64,000 nt of DNA from Polynucleobacter sp. MWH-P3-07-1 (lineage in GTDB: Bacteria; Pseudomonadota; Gammaproteobacteria; Burkholderiales; Burkholderiaceae). Position 1 is the stretch's first letter. Each line of letters starts with the position of its first letter. The translations under genes were made by a program, and so were the position numbers. Location of the stretch: contig NZ_CP061296.1 in assembly GCF_018687555.1 (NCBI RefSeq), positions 744,001 to 808,000 on the forward strand, written 5' to 3'. A model generated the notes under the pieces. The model ran no database searches, had not been told where the DNA came from, and was given only the letters and a program-made list of their open reading frames with translations. Below are positions 54,683 to 64,000 of this stretch, piece by piece.

Positions 54683-55894
54683 ATGGCTATTCATCGCAGT
54701 AAAAGTTCACAAAGAAGTTCGCCTGAGACTGAACGTTTAGTGGCTGACTCTATTTCTTTAGCTGCCTCAGGGAGCCAAGTAGAAGATCGTTTTTGGGAAA
54801 ACCGACTCGACGATAGACTGCTACGCTTGCTCAAAAGTCAAAATCAAAATGTGATTGATGCCGCGCTTGACCAAACCTTCCGAATTAACACGATCGCATT
54901 TGAGGTTCTGGCAGATACTGCAGAAACTTTAGCCGAGTCCATTAGCATTCAACACGAAGGTCAGCAATGGGATGCCTTATTACTAGCAATTCCCATTGTT
55001 GCGCATACGCGTTATCAAATTCCTTCTGGTCCATTACCCGCCACGGTTGTAGAGGCTACCGCTCAGGCACTTCACAATACCGTGATTGCGCCAGACACGC
55101 GCTTGGCCATTATTCCTTGGTTGTATAGCATCGATCAAATGCCTCAGTCGCATTGTCAAACACGAGTGCTAACAGAAACGCTCGCCATGGCAGCAGTCAC
55201 TGGTAGCGAGATCAAGCTTGAGCTGAAAAGCATGTCTGAAACCATTGCTGTGCTGGCTGACCCACGCTTCATTGTGGCGGTGGTTGCCGCCCCAACAGGG
55301 TCAGCTTTATTTCGGTGGCAGGCGGAGGCTACTCTGCGGCAAGAGCGGGGCGTAAGTCTCATTGGTTGGCAAAATGCAATGCATGATCCGATCGCCTCTT
55401 TATTGCCAGGGTGTGAGTTCGAGCTTTTGTTGCCAGAAGCGTACTTTACCAACTGTCGTTTAGCTGATAAGCATGTTCGTCCCTTAAGTATTCGTGCTGC
55501 AGTCAATTTCTTAGAGTCAACCATGGGTGTTTTACCTGCGGGTCTCTCTTCAGTGGTTGGCGCCTTTGGTGAAGAGCAGGCTGATGAATATCGGATCTCT
55601 TTCAGCATCAAAGGGTCACCTGAAATCAACTACGGCGTCATCTGGCCTTTATACGATCGTGAGAGTGTTGCTAATGACGCACTCAATGATTTGTCAGATG
55701 ATGAAAGCCCGATTAAACGTATCTGTGATGCCTTGCGCGATGCTGGTGTAGAAGATGTCTTTCGTCATGCGATGCTTTTCGATCCTGAGCTTTGCGATGA
55801 TTGCGGTGCACCACTTTTCCCTGACCGCCTTGGTGAGCAGGTTCACGCAGAGATGCCTGAGGACACGCCGTCACAACAACCGCTATTTCATTAA
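54683..55894 (+). CDS. DUF2863 family protein
   Basis: A 403-residue soluble protein of a family that I know only from Burkholderiales. Recognisable parts are SETERLVADSISLAASGSQVEDRFWENRLDDRLLRLL near the N-terminus, and a C-terminal CDDCGAPLFPDRLGEQVHAE with a CxxC that could bind zinc. No catalytic motif. It follows yaaA by 2 bases and is closed by a strong terminator at 55897-55924. The function is unknown. Confidence 0.85.
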   Translation: MAIHRSKSSQRSSPETERLVADSISLAASGSQVEDRFWENRLDDRLLRLLKSQNQNVIDAALDQTFRINTIAFEVLADTAETLAESISIQHEGQQWDALLLAIPIVAHTRYQIPSGPLPATVVEATAQALHNTVIAPDTRLAIIPWLYSIDQMPQSHCQTRVLTETLAMAAVTGSEIKLELKSMSETIAVLADPRFIVAVVAAPTGSALFRWQAEATLRQERGVSLIGWQNAMHDPIASLLPGCEFELLLPEAYFTNCRLADKHVRPLSIRAAVNFLESTMGVLPAGLSSVVGAFGEEQADEYRISFSIKGSPEINYGVIWPLYDRESVANDALNDLSDDESPIKRICDALRDAGVEDVFRHAMLFDPELCDDCGAPLFPDRLGEQVHAEMPEDTPSQQPLFH

Positions 55895-55896
55895 AC

Positions 55897-55924
55897 AAAA
55901 GGCCGAGAATGCTCGGCCTTTTGG
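55897..55924. terminator. bidirectional intrinsic terminator
   Basis: AAAAGGCCGAG and CTCGGCCTTTT form eleven pairs around a four-base loop. T-runs exist on both strands, so it serves yaaA-DUF2863 on the plus strand and the convergent MliC-like gene on the minus strand. Confidence 0.9.
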
Positions 55925-55946
55925 ATTGTATTGCGAGCTTAAAGCT

Positions 55947-56324
55947 TTACTTCCCCGGTGTGAACGGCTCAGCTCCTGCAAAAAGATGCGGTAGTTGTCC
56001 AGTGCGCATCTCTGCTGTCTGACAAGAGTCTGCCAAGCGTGTACCAGAGCGAATATTAAATAACATCGCCTTGTTTGGCAGCACTACTAAATCAAAACCA
56101 GAGCTTGTATTTTTGTAACGCAAGCTGCCAGGCAGAGAAGTTTCACGCCTCATCTCATAGCTCTTAGAGTCCCAATTCAACACGAGGTTATCGGTGCCAC
56201 CAATCGTTTTGAATTGGTGGTTATCACCGCAACTCCAAGTGAAGGTTTCGTCTGCAGCTTGGACGATGCTGCATGATCCAAGAATGGCAAACGCTAGGGA
56301 AACTTTGAGTAGTGTGCTTTTCAT
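55947..56324 (-). CDS. exported MliC-like protein (lysozyme-inhibitor fold)
   Basis: A 125-residue protein with a signal peptide (about 1-23, VSLAFAILGSCSIVQA). The mature part follows the MliC/PliC layout: FTWSCGDNHQF, then NLVLNWDSKSYEMR, LPGSLRYKNTSSGFDLVVLPNKAMLF and a late cysteine in LADSCQT, which would pair with the first. MliC proteins inhibit c-type lysozyme. The characteristic SGxxY residues are modified here (LPGSLRY), so the inhibitory activity is an inference. Confidence 0.65.
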   Translation of the reverse strand: MKSTLLKVSLAFAILGSCSIVQAADETFTWSCGDNHQFKTIGGTDNLVLNWDSKSYEMRRETSLPGSLRYKNTSSGFDLVVLPNKAMLFNIRSGTRLADSCQTAEMRTGQLPHLFAGAEPFTPGK

Positions 56325-56338
56325 ATTCTGAAAACTTT

Positions 56339-57328
56339 TTAAGAGAGCAAATGTTTAACGCCAGCCTGTTCCTCAAGAAGCTCATTGAGGGTGTGGTTCA
56401 TGCGCTCGCGTGAAAACTCATCAATCTCTAAGCCCTCAACGATTTTGTACTCACCATTTTCACAGGTGACTGGAAAGCCATAGATGACATCCTTAGGTAT
56501 TCCATATTCACCATTGGAAGGAACGCCCATCGTGACCCACTTGCCATGCGTACCGAGCACCCAATCGTGCATGTGATCGATGGCCGCATTGGCTGCAGAT
56601 GCTGCAGAGGAAAGACCGCGGGCTTCAATGATGGCTGCACCACGTTTACCTACTGTTGGAATATGCACTTCTTTATTCCAAACTGGATCATTGATCAGCT
56701 CTTTAACAGACTCGCCGCCAACGGTTGCAAAACGGTGGTCAGGGTACATCGTTGGACTGTGATTACCCCAAACAACCAGTTTCTCAATATCGCCAACAGG
56801 CTTGCCCATTTTGGCTGCGAGCTGGGAGAGTGCGCGGTTGTGATCTAAGCGCAACATTGCTGTGAAATTCTTAGCTGGTAAATCAGGTGCGGATTTCATC
56901 GCAATGTATGCATTGGTATTGGCTGGATTGCCAACAACCAACACTTTGACTGTGCGTTTCGCAACCGCGTTGAGTGCCTTACCTTGCGCAGTGAAAATCT
57001 GGGCGTTGGCTGCAAGCAAATCTTTGCGTTCCATGCCGGGGCCACGAGGACGTGCGCCAACTAAAAAGGCAATATCCACATCTTTAAATGCGGTCATAGG
57101 ATCAGAGTGCGCTGTCATGCCTACGAGCAATGGAAAGGCGCAATCTTCGAGCTCCATCATGACGCCTTGGAGTGCCTTTTGGGCTTTTTCATCCGGAATT
57201 TCAAGTAATTGCAATATCACTGGCTGATCTTTGCCAAGGACGTCGCCATTGGCGATGCGGAATAGAAGGGAATATCCAATTTGACCGGCTGCACCGGTCA
57301 CGGCGACACGCATTGGGGCTTTTGCCAT
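56339..57328 (-). CDS. mdh: malate dehydrogenase
   Basis: A 329-residue NAD-dependent dehydrogenase of the cytosolic-like (group with [24 protein letters not shown]) type. Key residues: NAD loop TGAAGQIG (about 11-18), arginines in [15 protein letters not shown] (about 91-105), [10 protein letters not shown] (about 128-137), and the catalytic histidine in [11 protein letters not shown] (about 187-197). ATG 57328 is preferred to TTG 57343. It is divergent from a GntR gene that precedes sdh; a perfect palindrome in the gap may control both. Confidence 0.97.
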   Translation of the reverse strand: MAKAPMRVAVTGAAGQIGYSLLFRIANGDVLGKDQPVILQLLEIPDEKAQKALQGVMMELEDCAFPLLVGMTAHSDPMTAFKDVDIAFLVGARPRGPGMERKDLLAANAQIFTAQGKALNAVAKRTVKVLVVGNPANTNAYIAMKSAPDLPAKNFTAMLRLDHNRALSQLAAKMGKPVGDIEKLVVWGNHSPTMYPDHRFATVGGESVKELINDPVWNKEVHIPTVGKRGAAIIEARGLSSAASAANAAIDHMHDWVLGTHGKWVTMGVPSNGEYGIPKDVIYGFPVTCENGEYKIVEGLEIDEFSRERMNHTLNELLEEQAGVKHLLS

Positions 57329-57415
57329 TACTTTTAACTCCAAAGGAAGGTTAATTGAGGGTTGATATCAATTCGAAAACTTTTCTATTATCCATTCAAC
57401 TGAATGAAGTTTAGA

Positions 57416-57446
57416 TTTACACTGTCACAGATGTCTTATATAAGAC
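57416..57446 (+). promoter_or_regulatory. gntR promoter with overlapping 14-bp palindromic operator
   Basis: TTTACA (57416-57421), 17 bases and TATAAG (57439-57444) form a good sigma70 promoter (5/6 and 5/6) toward the GntR gene. The perfect palindrome GTCTTATATAAGAC (57433-57446) covers its -10 box, the expected place for a GntR autorepressor site, and sits in the divergent gap with mdh. Confidence 0.65.
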
Positions 57447-57495
57447 TTCGACATTCTGAGATTTTAGCGAATTCAAGTGTGAAATTGGAGATCTT

Positions 57496-58233
57496 GTGCC
57501 CGAGGCATTAACCGCAAGCGCGTCATTTAGCCCCCTTTATCAGCAGATCAAGGCATTAATTCTGGCCAGTCTGCAGGCTGCAGAATGGTTGCCAGGCTCC
57601 CTGATTCCCAGTGAAATGGAGTTAGCTACCCGTTTTTCAGTAAGCCAGGGTACCGTTCGCAAGGCAATTGATGAGTTGGCCGCCCAAAATCTTCTGGTCA
57701 GAAGACAGGGTAAGGGTACTTTTGTCGCAACTCACCACGAAGAGGACTGGCAATATCGCTTTCTGCATTTAGTGCCAGATGAAGGTCAAAAGTTCCCCTT
57801 AATGAGTCAGTTTCTGGCATGCAAAAAGGTGAGGGCCAATGCAAAAGATGCTCAATTGCTTAAATTAAAGACGGGTGATGCCTTAATAGAAGTTCAACGA
57901 GTGCAAAGCTATGTTGGCAAACCCATTGTTTTTGAACACATTTTACTTCCAGCAACACGTTTCAAAGACCTTGATTTAGAAATGCTGACCTTGTGGTCTG
58001 GCCCCGTTTATGCCCTGTACGAAACCCGCTTTGCAACCCATATGGTTAGAGCAGAAGAAAAGATTAAGGCCATTGCTGCCGATGAGCTGCTGAGCACCCA
58101 TCTTCATGTTCCGATTGGACATCCCGTCTTATTGGTTGAACGTCTCGCTTTTACCTATGGAAATAAGCCGGTGGAAATCCGTAGGGCACGTTATGACACA
58201 ACTCAGCAACATTACCAAAATATGCTTAACTAG
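57496..58233 (+). CDS. GntR-family transcriptional regulator (HutC/UTRA type)
   Basis: A 245-residue regulator from GTG 57496 (GGAG five bases upstream). The winged helix is at about 10-75 (PLYQQIKALILASLQAAEWLPGSLIPSEMELATRFSVSQGTVRKAIDELAAQNLL) and the UTRA effector domain at about 90-240 (DALIEVQRVQSYVGKPIVFEHILL, HPVLLVERLAFTYGNKPVEIRRARYD). Located between mdh and sdhCDAB-gltA, it is a likely repressor of citrate cycle genes, which is an inference from context. Its own promoter carries a palindrome suited to a GntR dimer. Confidence 0.93.
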   Translation: MPEALTASASFSPLYQQIKALILASLQAAEWLPGSLIPSEMELATRFSVSQGTVRKAIDELAAQNLLVRRQGKGTFVATHHEEDWQYRFLHLVPDEGQKFPLMSQFLACKKVRANAKDAQLLKLKTGDALIEVQRVQSYVGKPIVFEHILLPATRFKDLDLEMLTLWSGPVYALYETRFATHMVRAEEKIKAIAADELLSTHLHVPIGHPVLLVERLAFTYGNKPVEIRRARYDTTQQHYQNMLN

Positions 58234-58370
58234 TTAACCCATAAAACTTAGTAAAAACCACTAAAACCTTAATTCCACCTAAAATACCTACACTTTCTGT
58301 GGTTTCCAATAGAATATGTTGCGACACAGCAAGACTGAACTGAACCTCCACCTAAATATCGAGATTGCCC

Positions 58371-58790
58371 ATGGTTGATGCACAGCAGGACGTTAAAAAA
58401 GATAAGCCCGTGTTTCGGAATATTGGCTTAGCCCAACTGATTCATTACCGACTCCCTTGGGCGGGTAAGGTGTCGATTCTTCATCGCATCAGCGGTGCTG
58501 TTTTATTTCTATTGCTCCCATTTATTTTGTATTTGCTCGATCAAAGTCTGGCATCTGAGCAAACCTATCAAGCATTTCAGGGTTTAACTAGCAATGTCTT
58601 GGTCAAACTCATTTGTTTGGGGCTGATTTGGTGCTTCTTGCATCACTTTTGCGCCGGCATTCGGTATTTGTTGCTGGATCTCGAGATTGGCATCAGTAAA
58701 GCTGAATCCAATCGCTCTGCGATCATCGTTTTTTTCCTCGGCTTGGGTCTAACAGCAATCGTTGGCCTCAAAATGTTTGCCATCTACTAA
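58371..58790 (+). CDS. sdhC: succinate dehydrogenase cytochrome b556 subunit
   Basis: A 139-residue inner-membrane anchor with three helices (about 35-60, 78-100 and 110-135). Family signature HRISGAVLFLLLP (about 38-50) contributes quinone contacts and HHFCAGIRYLLLDLE (about 90-104) carries the haem-ligand histidine. ATG 58371 is chosen over an in-frame TTG at 58365. First gene of sdhCDAB; a TAGAAT at 58310-58315 is a possible -10 box without a convincing -35. Confidence 0.93.
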   Translation: MVDAQQDVKKDKPVFRNIGLAQLIHYRLPWAGKVSILHRISGAVLFLLLPFILYLLDQSLASEQTYQAFQGLTSNVLVKLICLGLIWCFLHHFCAGIRYLLLDLEIGISKAESNRSAIIVFFLGLGLTAIVGLKMFAIY

Positions 58791-58799
58791 GGAAATCCC

Positions 58800-59165
58800 A
58801 TGCCTCAATATCAAATTGGACCTAAGCGCTTAGTCGTTGGTGCGCATTACGGCCTTAAAGAGTGGATCATTCAGCGCATTACGGCGATTGTGATGGTGGT
58901 GTTTACCGTCGTCCTTTTAGTTGACTACTGTGTGACTGGTGGCACTGGTTATGCAGCATGGTCAAGCCTCTTAAGCAATCAATTCATGAAGTTGCTCACC
59001 CTGTTGGCTTTATTGAGCCTGTTCTATCACGCCTGGATTGGTATTCGGGATATCTGGATGGACTACGTTAAGCCGGTGAGTATTCGTTTGGGCTTACAGG
59101 TATTAACCGTCTTGTATTTGGTGGCTTGCGCCGCTTACGCTGTACAAATTTTGTGGAAAGTGTAA
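58800..59165 (+). CDS. sdhD: succinate dehydrogenase hydrophobic membrane anchor subunit
   Basis: A 121-residue membrane subunit with three helices (about 27-45, 58-80 and 92-115). GAHYGLKEWIIQRITAIVMVVF and LLSLFYHAWIGIRDIWMDYVKP (about 78-98) are the SdhD signatures, the latter including the haem histidine and quinone-site residues. It lies between sdhC and sdhA with gaps of 9 and 4 bases. Confidence 0.93.
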   Translation: MPQYQIGPKRLVVGAHYGLKEWIIQRITAIVMVVFTVVLLVDYCVTGGTGYAAWSSLLSNQFMKLLTLLALLSLFYHAWIGIRDIWMDYVKPVSIRLGLQVLTVLYLVACAAYAVQILWKV

Positions 59166-59169
59166 TTCG

Positions 59170-60948
59170 ATGACCGAGATTAAAAAAGCTTTGCCACGTC
59201 GCCGTTTTGATGCAGTCATTGTCGGCGCAGGTGGTTCTGGCATGCGTGCCTCATTGCAACTTGCTGAAGCCGGTTTGAATGTTGCCGTCTTGACTAAAGT
59301 ATTTCCAACTCGCTCCCATACCGTAGCAGCGCAGGGCGGTATTGGCGCAGCGCTTGGCAATATGAATGAAGACAATTGGCACTATCACTTTTACGACACC
59401 ATCAAAGGTTCTGACTGGTTGGGCGACCAAGATGTGATCGAATTTATGTGTCGCGAGGCGCCAAAAGTAGTTTATGAGTTAGAGCACTTTGGTATGCCGT
59501 TTGACCGTAACCCAGATGGCACGATCTATCAACGTCCCTTTGGTGGACATACTGCGAACTATGGTGAGAAAGCCGTGCAACGCGCTTGTGCAGCGGCAGA
59601 TCGAACCGGTCATGCCATGTTGCATACCTTGTATCAACGTAACGTGCGTGCCAAAACCAATTTCTTTGTTGAGTGGTTGGCTCTCGATTTGATCCGCAAT
59701 GACGAGGGCGACGTAGTTGGCGTTACCGCTCTCGAAATGGAAACCGGTCAGGTCTATATCTTGGAAGCTAAGGTAGTGATGCTGGCTACTGGTGGCGCAG
59801 GTCGTATTTGGGCAGCCTCAACCAATGCCTTTATTAATACTGGTGATGGTATGGGTCTGGCTGCACGCGCAGGTATTCCATTAGAGGATATGGAGTTTTG
59901 GCAATTCCATCCAACTGGTGTAGCGGGCGCTGGTGTTCTATTGACCGAAGGTTGTCGTGGTGAAGGTGCTATTTTGCGTAATAAGCATGGTGAGCGCTTC
60001 ATGGAGCGTTATGCGCCAACCTATAAAGATTTAGCGCCACGCGATTTCGTATCCCGTTGTATGGATCAAGAAATTAAAGAAGGTCGTGGATGTGGTCCTA
60101 ATGGTGATTATGTCGAACTCGATTTGACTCACCTTGGTGCAGACACCATCATGAAGCGTTTGCCATCGGTTTATGAGATTGGTATTAACTTTGCTAACGT
60201 AGACGTTACCAAACAAAATATTCCTGTGGTGCCAACCATCCACTATCAAATGGGTGGTATTCCAACCAATATTAATGGTCAAGTGGTTGTGCCAAAGAAC
60301 GGCAAGCCAAACGAGATCGTGCATGGTCTCTACGCGATCGGTGAATGCTCTTGTGTGTCCGTGCATGGCGCGAACCGTCTCGGTACGAACTCATTGTTAG
60401 ACCTCTTGGTCTTTGGTCGCGCCGCTGGCAACCACATTGTCGCTGCTGATTTGAAAAAACAAGAGTTCAAACCATTGCCTGCTGATGCCGGTGAGCAGAC
60501 GCTTGCACGGATTGCTAAGTTGGATAACTCCAGCTCTGGTGAGTATGCGCAAGACGTAGCCAACGACATCCGCAAGACTATGCAAACCTACGCTGGTGTT
60601 TTCCGTAACCAAGAGTTAATGGATGAAGGTCTGCGTCAGATGGCTCAGCTCACTGAGCGTGCAAACCATCTCTGGTTAAAAGACAAGTCGGAGATTTTTA
60701 ATACCGCACGTATTGAAGCTCTGGAAGTGGCCAATTTGATTGAAACTGCCAATGCTACGATGACCTCTGCAGCTGCCCGCAAGGAAAGTCGCGGTGCTCA
60801 TTCCCACGATGACCATCCTCATCGCGATGATGATCACTGGATGAAGCACACCCTCTGGTACAGCGAAGGTAACCGCTTAGATTACAAACCCGTCGTGATG
60901 AAGCCCTTAACGGTTGAATCTGTTCCACCCAAAGAACGTACTTTCTAA
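59170..60948 (+). CDS. sdhA: succinate dehydrogenase flavoprotein subunit
   Basis: A 592-residue FAD enzyme oxidising succinate to fumarate. FAD-binding VIVGAGGSGMRASLQL (about 17-32), the histidine that binds FAD covalently in RSHTVAAQGGIGAALGN (about 51-67), the substrate-site HPTG and TEGCRGEGAILRN (about 255-275), and the C-terminal HANRLGTNSLLDLLVFGR (about 395) are all seen. There is a histidine/aspartate-rich insert near residue 545. Works with SdhB as the soluble part of complex II. Confidence 0.98.
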   Translation: MTEIKKALPRRRFDAVIVGAGGSGMRASLQLAEAGLNVAVLTKVFPTRSHTVAAQGGIGAALGNMNEDNWHYHFYDTIKGSDWLGDQDVIEFMCREAPKVVYELEHFGMPFDRNPDGTIYQRPFGGHTANYGEKAVQRACAAADRTGHAMLHTLYQRNVRAKTNFFVEWLALDLIRNDEGDVVGVTALEMETGQVYILEAKVVMLATGGAGRIWAASTNAFINTGDGMGLAARAGIPLEDMEFWQFHPTGVAGAGVLLTEGCRGEGAILRNKHGERFMERYAPTYKDLAPRDFVSRCMDQEIKEGRGCGPNGDYVELDLTHLGADTIMKRLPSVYEIGINFANVDVTKQNIPVVPTIHYQMGGIPTNINGQVVVPKNGKPNEIVHGLYAIGECSCVSVHGANRLGTNSLLDLLVFGRAAGNHIVAADLKKQEFKPLPADAGEQTLARIAKLDNSSSGEYAQDVANDIRKTMQTYAGVFRNQELMDEGLRQMAQLTERANHLWLKDKSEIFNTARIEALEVANLIETANATMTSAAARKESRGAHSHDDHPHRDDDHWMKHTLWYSEGNRLDYKPVVMKPLTVESVPPKERTF

Positions 60949-60975
60949 GTTAGAGATCGATAAGAGAGATAAAAG

Positions 60976-61680
60976 ATGAGTGATACCCGGATTTTTGAAA
61001 TTTATCGTTACGACCCAGAGGTTGATGCAGCGCCTCGCATGCAACGCTATGAGCTGGAATTAAGCGGCGAGCGCATGTTGTTAGATGCACTGATCTCCCT
61101 AAAGAAACAAGATGAGAGTATTTCGTATCGTCGTTCATGCCGCGAGGGTGTTTGCGGATCTGATGCGATGAACATTAACGGCAAGAATGGTTTGGCCTGC
61201 TTAACCAATATGTTGACCTTGCCTAAAGTGATTACTCTGCGCCCATTACCTGGCTTGCCAGTGGTGCGTGACTTGATTGTTGATATGACCTTATTCTTTA
61301 AGCAATATCTCTCGATCAAGCCTTATTTAGTCAATGACAATCCAGCGCCTGAGAAAGAGCGCTTGCAGAGCCCAGAAGAACGTGAAGAACTGAATGGTTT
61401 GTATGAGTGCATTCTGTGCGCCTCTTGCTCTACTTCATGCCCATCTTTCTGGTGGAATCCTGATAAGTTTGTTGGTCCCGCTGGCTTATTACAAGCTTAT
61501 CGTTTTATTGCCGATAGCCGTGACGAAGATACCGCACAGCGTTTAGACAATTTAGAAGACCCATATCGTTTATTCCGCTGCCATACCATCATGAATTGCG
61601 TGGATGTCTGTCCTAAGCATTTGAATCCAACTAAGGCGATTGGTAAGATTAAAGAGTTAATGGTTCGTAGGGCTGTCTAA
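60976..61680 (+). CDS. sdhB: succinate dehydrogenase iron-sulfur subunit
   Basis: A 234-residue electron-transfer subunit. The [2Fe-2S] cysteines are in SCREGVCGSDAMNINGKNGLAC (about 54-75), the [4Fe-4S] group in CILCASCSTSCPSFWW (about 145-160), and the [3Fe-4S] site in CHTIMNCVDVCPKHLNP (about 197-213). Spacing to sdhA is 27 bases and to sdhE is 4 bases. Confidence 0.98.
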   Translation: MSDTRIFEIYRYDPEVDAAPRMQRYELELSGERMLLDALISLKKQDESISYRRSCREGVCGSDAMNINGKNGLACLTNMLTLPKVITLRPLPGLPVVRDLIVDMTLFFKQYLSIKPYLVNDNPAPEKERLQSPEEREELNGLYECILCASCSTSCPSFWWNPDKFVGPAGLLQAYRFIADSRDEDTAQRLDNLEDPYRLFRCHTIMNCVDVCPKHLNPTKAIGKIKELMVRRAV

Positions 61681-61684
61681 GCTC

Positions 61685-61954
61685 ATGAATTTGAGTAATG
61701 CAGAGTTATATCGGTTAAAGAGCGATGCTCGCCGAGGATTGTTGGAAAACGATTTAATTCTGCAGCGATTTTTTGACCGATATGCTGATGATCTCAATGC
61801 AGAAGACGGTCAAGTACTAAAGCAGCTACTGGCATTGGATGACAACGACTTGATGGACTTATTAATTGGTCGCAAGGATGAGTTGGCTGTATTGAAAGAA
61901 ATTTCTTCAACTACCGCTTATCAAAAGATGATGATGCGTTTGAGAGAAAAGTAG
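61685..61954 (+). CDS. sdhE: FAD assembly factor SdhE
   Basis: An 89-residue protein of the SdhE/CptB family, which promotes covalent flavinylation of SdhA. The signature RGLLENDLILQRFF (about 12-25), with the essential RGxxE, is present. Its position directly after sdhB fits that role. Starts ATG 61685, 4 bases after sdhB. Confidence 0.93.
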   Translation: MNLSNAELYRLKSDARRGLLENDLILQRFFDRYADDLNAEDGQVLKQLLALDDNDLMDLLIGRKDELAVLKEISSTTAYQKMMMRLREK

Positions 61955-62033
61955 TTTTAATTAAAAAGCAGTACTTTATTTGCTGTACTTCGGAGTTTTG
62001 AATCTCAACAGATTGAAAGATTAGAGGCTAGAC

Positions 62034-63347
62034 ATGAATGAATCGAATATCAAAGCAAAACTATCATTTTCCGATGGTTCGCCAGACATTGATTTGCCAA
62101 TTTATCAAGGCAGCGTTGGTCCTGATGTCATTGATATTCGTAAGCTGTATGGTCAGACTGGTAAGTTCACCTATGATTCCGGATTTTTGTCTACAGCCTC
62201 TTGTAATAGCAAGATAACTTATATCGATGGCGATAAAGGCGAGCTGCTGTATCGTGGTTACCCCATTGAAGATTTAGCCGGTAAATGTGACTTCATGGAA
62301 GTTTGCTATTTGCTGATTAACGGCAACTTGCCAAACAAAGAACAGGACGCCGATTTTAAGGAAATGATCTCGCATCACACCATGGTGCATGAGCAGATGC
62401 AATTTTTCTTGCGCGGTTTCCGTCGCGATGCGCATCCAATGGCTGTTTTAACTGGTCTGGTTGGTGCGATGGCTGCTTTCTATCACGATCAGATCGACTA
62501 CACCGATCCGAAGGCTCGCCAAATTGCTCAGATTCGTCTGATAGCTAAGATGCCGACTTTGGTTGCCATGGCTTATAAGTATTCTGTTGGCCAGCCCTTT
62601 ATCTATCCTGATAACAGCTTGTCCTACACCGCAAACTTCATGCGTATGATGTTTGCCACTCCTTGTGAAGAATACAAGGTCAATCCCGTGCTGGTTCGCG
62701 CTTTAGATCGCATCTTTATTCTGCATGCGGATCATGAACAAAATGCTTCTACTTCAACAGTACGCCTTTGTGGTTCCTCAGGCACCAACCCTTTTGCAGC
62801 AATTTCTGCAGGAATCGCCTGTTTGTGGGGCCCAGCACATGGTGGTGCGAATGAAGCTTGCCTACAAATGCTCAATGAGATTCAGGCCAATGGTGGTGTC
62901 GAGAAAATTCATGAGTTCATTGCGCAAGTGAAAGATAAGAACTTCGGTGTTCGCTTAATGGGCTTTGGTCACCGTGTTTATAAGAACTTTGATCCCCGTG
63001 CAAAACTGATGCGTGAAACTTGTTATGAGGTCTTGAAGGAGATGGGTCTTGAAAATGATCCTTTATTCAAGTTAGCGATGACCTTGGAGAAGATCGCGTT
63101 AGAAGACGAATACTTCGTCAGCCGCAAACTGTATCCAAACGTCGATTTCTACTCAGGTATTGTGCAGCGCGCTCTTGGTGTGCCAACTGAAATGTTTACC
63201 TGCATCTTTGCATTAGCAAGAACCGTAGGCTGGATTGCCCAATGGGAAGAGATGATTACTGATCCTGAATATAAAATTGGTCGCCCACGTCAGCTCTATA
63301 CTGGTGAAACATCACGCAAAGTGCCAGCTTTAGCAGATCGTAAATAA
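62034..63347 (+). CDS. gltA: citrate synthase, type II (hexameric)
   Basis: A 437-residue enzyme forming citrate from acetyl-CoA and oxaloacetate. Catalytic histidines and aspartate lie in [22 protein letters not shown] (about 232), [16 protein letters not shown] (about 267) and [16 protein letters not shown] (about 308), with the arginine in GWIAQWEEM. Its length and N-terminal extension match the NADH-regulated type of Gram-negative bacteria. A 79-base gap follows sdhE; an AGAGG site precedes ATG 62034. Confidence 0.98.
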   Translation: MNESNIKAKLSFSDGSPDIDLPIYQGSVGPDVIDIRKLYGQTGKFTYDSGFLSTASCNSKITYIDGDKGELLYRGYPIEDLAGKCDFMEVCYLLINGNLPNKEQDADFKEMISHHTMVHEQMQFFLRGFRRDAHPMAVLTGLVGAMAAFYHDQIDYTDPKARQIAQIRLIAKMPTLVAMAYKYSVGQPFIYPDNSLSYTANFMRMMFATPCEEYKVNPVLVRALDRIFILHADHEQNASTSTVRLCGSSGTNPFAAISAGIACLWGPAHGGANEACLQMLNEIQANGGVEKIHEFIAQVKDKNFGVRLMGFGHRVYKNFDPRAKLMRETCYEVLKEMGLENDPLFKLAMTLEKIALEDEYFVSRKLYPNVDFYSGIVQRALGVPTEMFTCIFALARTVGWIAQWEEMITDPEYKIGRPRQLYTGETSRKVPALADRK

Positions 63348-63354
63348 GGTTTTT

Positions 63355-64000
63355 ATGTCACGTACGCTTTACGATAAATTATGGGATGACCATGTCATCT
63401 ACTCCGAAGAGGATGGCACGGCGACGATCTACATCGATCGTCAGTTATTACACGAAGTGACCAGTCCTCAGGCATTTGAAGGCTTGAACTTAGCGGGTCG
63501 GCCTGTTTGGCGTATTTCTGCCAACCTTGCGGTATCTGATCACAATGTGCCAACGACTGATCGTTCACAAGGCATTAGCGATCCGATTTCTAAATTGCAG
63601 GTCGATACTCTCGATCAAAACTGCGATGCTTTCGGTATTACGCAATACAAAATGAATGACACTCGTCAGGGCATCGTTCATGTGATTGGACCAGAGCAGG
63701 GCGCCACCTTGCCTGGCATGACCGTTGTCTGCGGTGATTCTCATACCAGTACTCATGGTGCATTTGGTGCCTTAGCGTTTGGTATCGGCACTTCAGAGGT
63801 TGAGCATGTTCTTGCCACTCAAACCTTACTCATGAAAAAGAGCAAGAATATGTTGGTCCGTGTCGACGGACGTTTACAACCCGGCAGCACTGCAAAAGAT
63901 ATCGTATTGGCCGTCATTGGCAAAATTGGAACAGCGGGTGGTACTGGTTACACAATCGAATTTGCTGGCGAAGCTATTCGGAATTTATCGATGGAAGGCC
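63355..64000 (+). CDS. leuC: 3-isopropylmalate dehydratase large subunit (N-terminal part, runs off window)
   Basis: The first 215 codons of LeuC, which isomerises 2-isopropylmalate in leucine synthesis. [16 protein letters not shown] at the start, [28 protein letters not shown] (about 60-70) and [35 protein letters not shown] (about 122-156) are typical. The iron-sulfur cysteines expected further on lie outside the window. It begins 7 bases after the gltA stop; the leuC gene following gltA is a known Burkholderiales order. Confidence 0.96.
   Translation, partial: MSRTLYDKLWDDHVIYSEEDGTATIYIDRQLLHEVTSPQAFEGLNLAGRPVWRISANLAVSDHNVPTTDRSQGISDPISKLQVDTLDQNCDAFGITQYKMNDTRQGIVHVIGPEQGATLPGMTVVCGDSHTSTHGAFGALAFGIGTSEVEHVLATQTLLMKKSKNMLVRVDGRLQPGSTAKDIVLAVIGKIGTAGGTGYTIEFAGEAIRNLSMEG

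Overview
The window looks like a chromosomal stretch of a low-to-mid GC member of the Burkholderiales, most likely Polynucleobacter or a close relative. The assignment is an inference from protein family content and gene order: DUF2863 and DUF3429 proteins, a phasin, mdh divergent from a GntR gene that precedes sdhCDAB-sdhE-gltA-leuC, a pyruvate dehydrogenase operon whose E3 subunit carries its own lipoyl domain, and a Bpt/Aat transferase pair. I see no phage, insertion sequence or CRISPR array. Coding density is very high and no gene-free stretch exceeds 300 bases.

Left part (1-12950): the 3' end of malate synthase G, a frameshifted conserved gene, a two-helix ion-channel-like protein, an MFS transporter, a dienelactone hydrolase, a small unknown protein, a periplasmic parvulin, a DUF1622 membrane protein, tRNA-Leu(CAG), rnr-rlmB, tal, rpiA, an unrecognised small RNA with its own promoter and terminator, yggX and argA. 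Centre-left (12968-26532): hrpA, a tight operon of a periplasmic beta-propeller, polysaccharide deacetylase, sterol desaturase-like, EI24/CysZ-like and CinA-like genes, then the nitrogen block glnA-ntrB-ntrC followed by xthA. Centre (26551-38791): prlC, folD, a PAS-type sensor kinase/FixJ-type regulator pair, and divergently aceE-aceF-lpdA.

Region 38794-41626 is visibly more AT-rich and accessory: a HicA-like toxin with a DUF1902 antitoxin and a third small gene, the flagellar master regulators flhD and flhC without any flagellar or chemotaxis neighbour, a small exported unknown protein, then a phasin. The right part (41827-64000) is housekeeping: an EamA exporter, a PBP7-like endopeptidase, an IclR regulator, pyrD, bpt, aat, NUDIX, pabBC, cyclophilin, rarA, DUF3429, 3-hydroxybutyryl-CoA dehydrogenase, GST, yaaA, DUF2863, an MliC-like lipid-envelope protein, mdh, a GntR regulator, sdhCDAB, sdhE, gltA and the start of leuC. 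Together mdh, sdh, gltA, aceEF-lpd and glcB give most of the oxidative core of central carbon metabolism.

The most unusual signals are in nitrogen control. NtrC has GAFPGA in place of the sigma54-contacting GAFTGA motif, the glnA upstream region has two NtrC-like boxes but no visible -24/-12 promoter, and a textbook intrinsic terminator lies inside the first codons of ntrB. Together these suggest a rewired, possibly sigma70-based, NtrBC circuit with built-in attenuation. The second candidate novelty is the small RNA at 11083-11253, and the third is the orphan flhDC with its AT-rich toxin-antitoxin neighbourhood.
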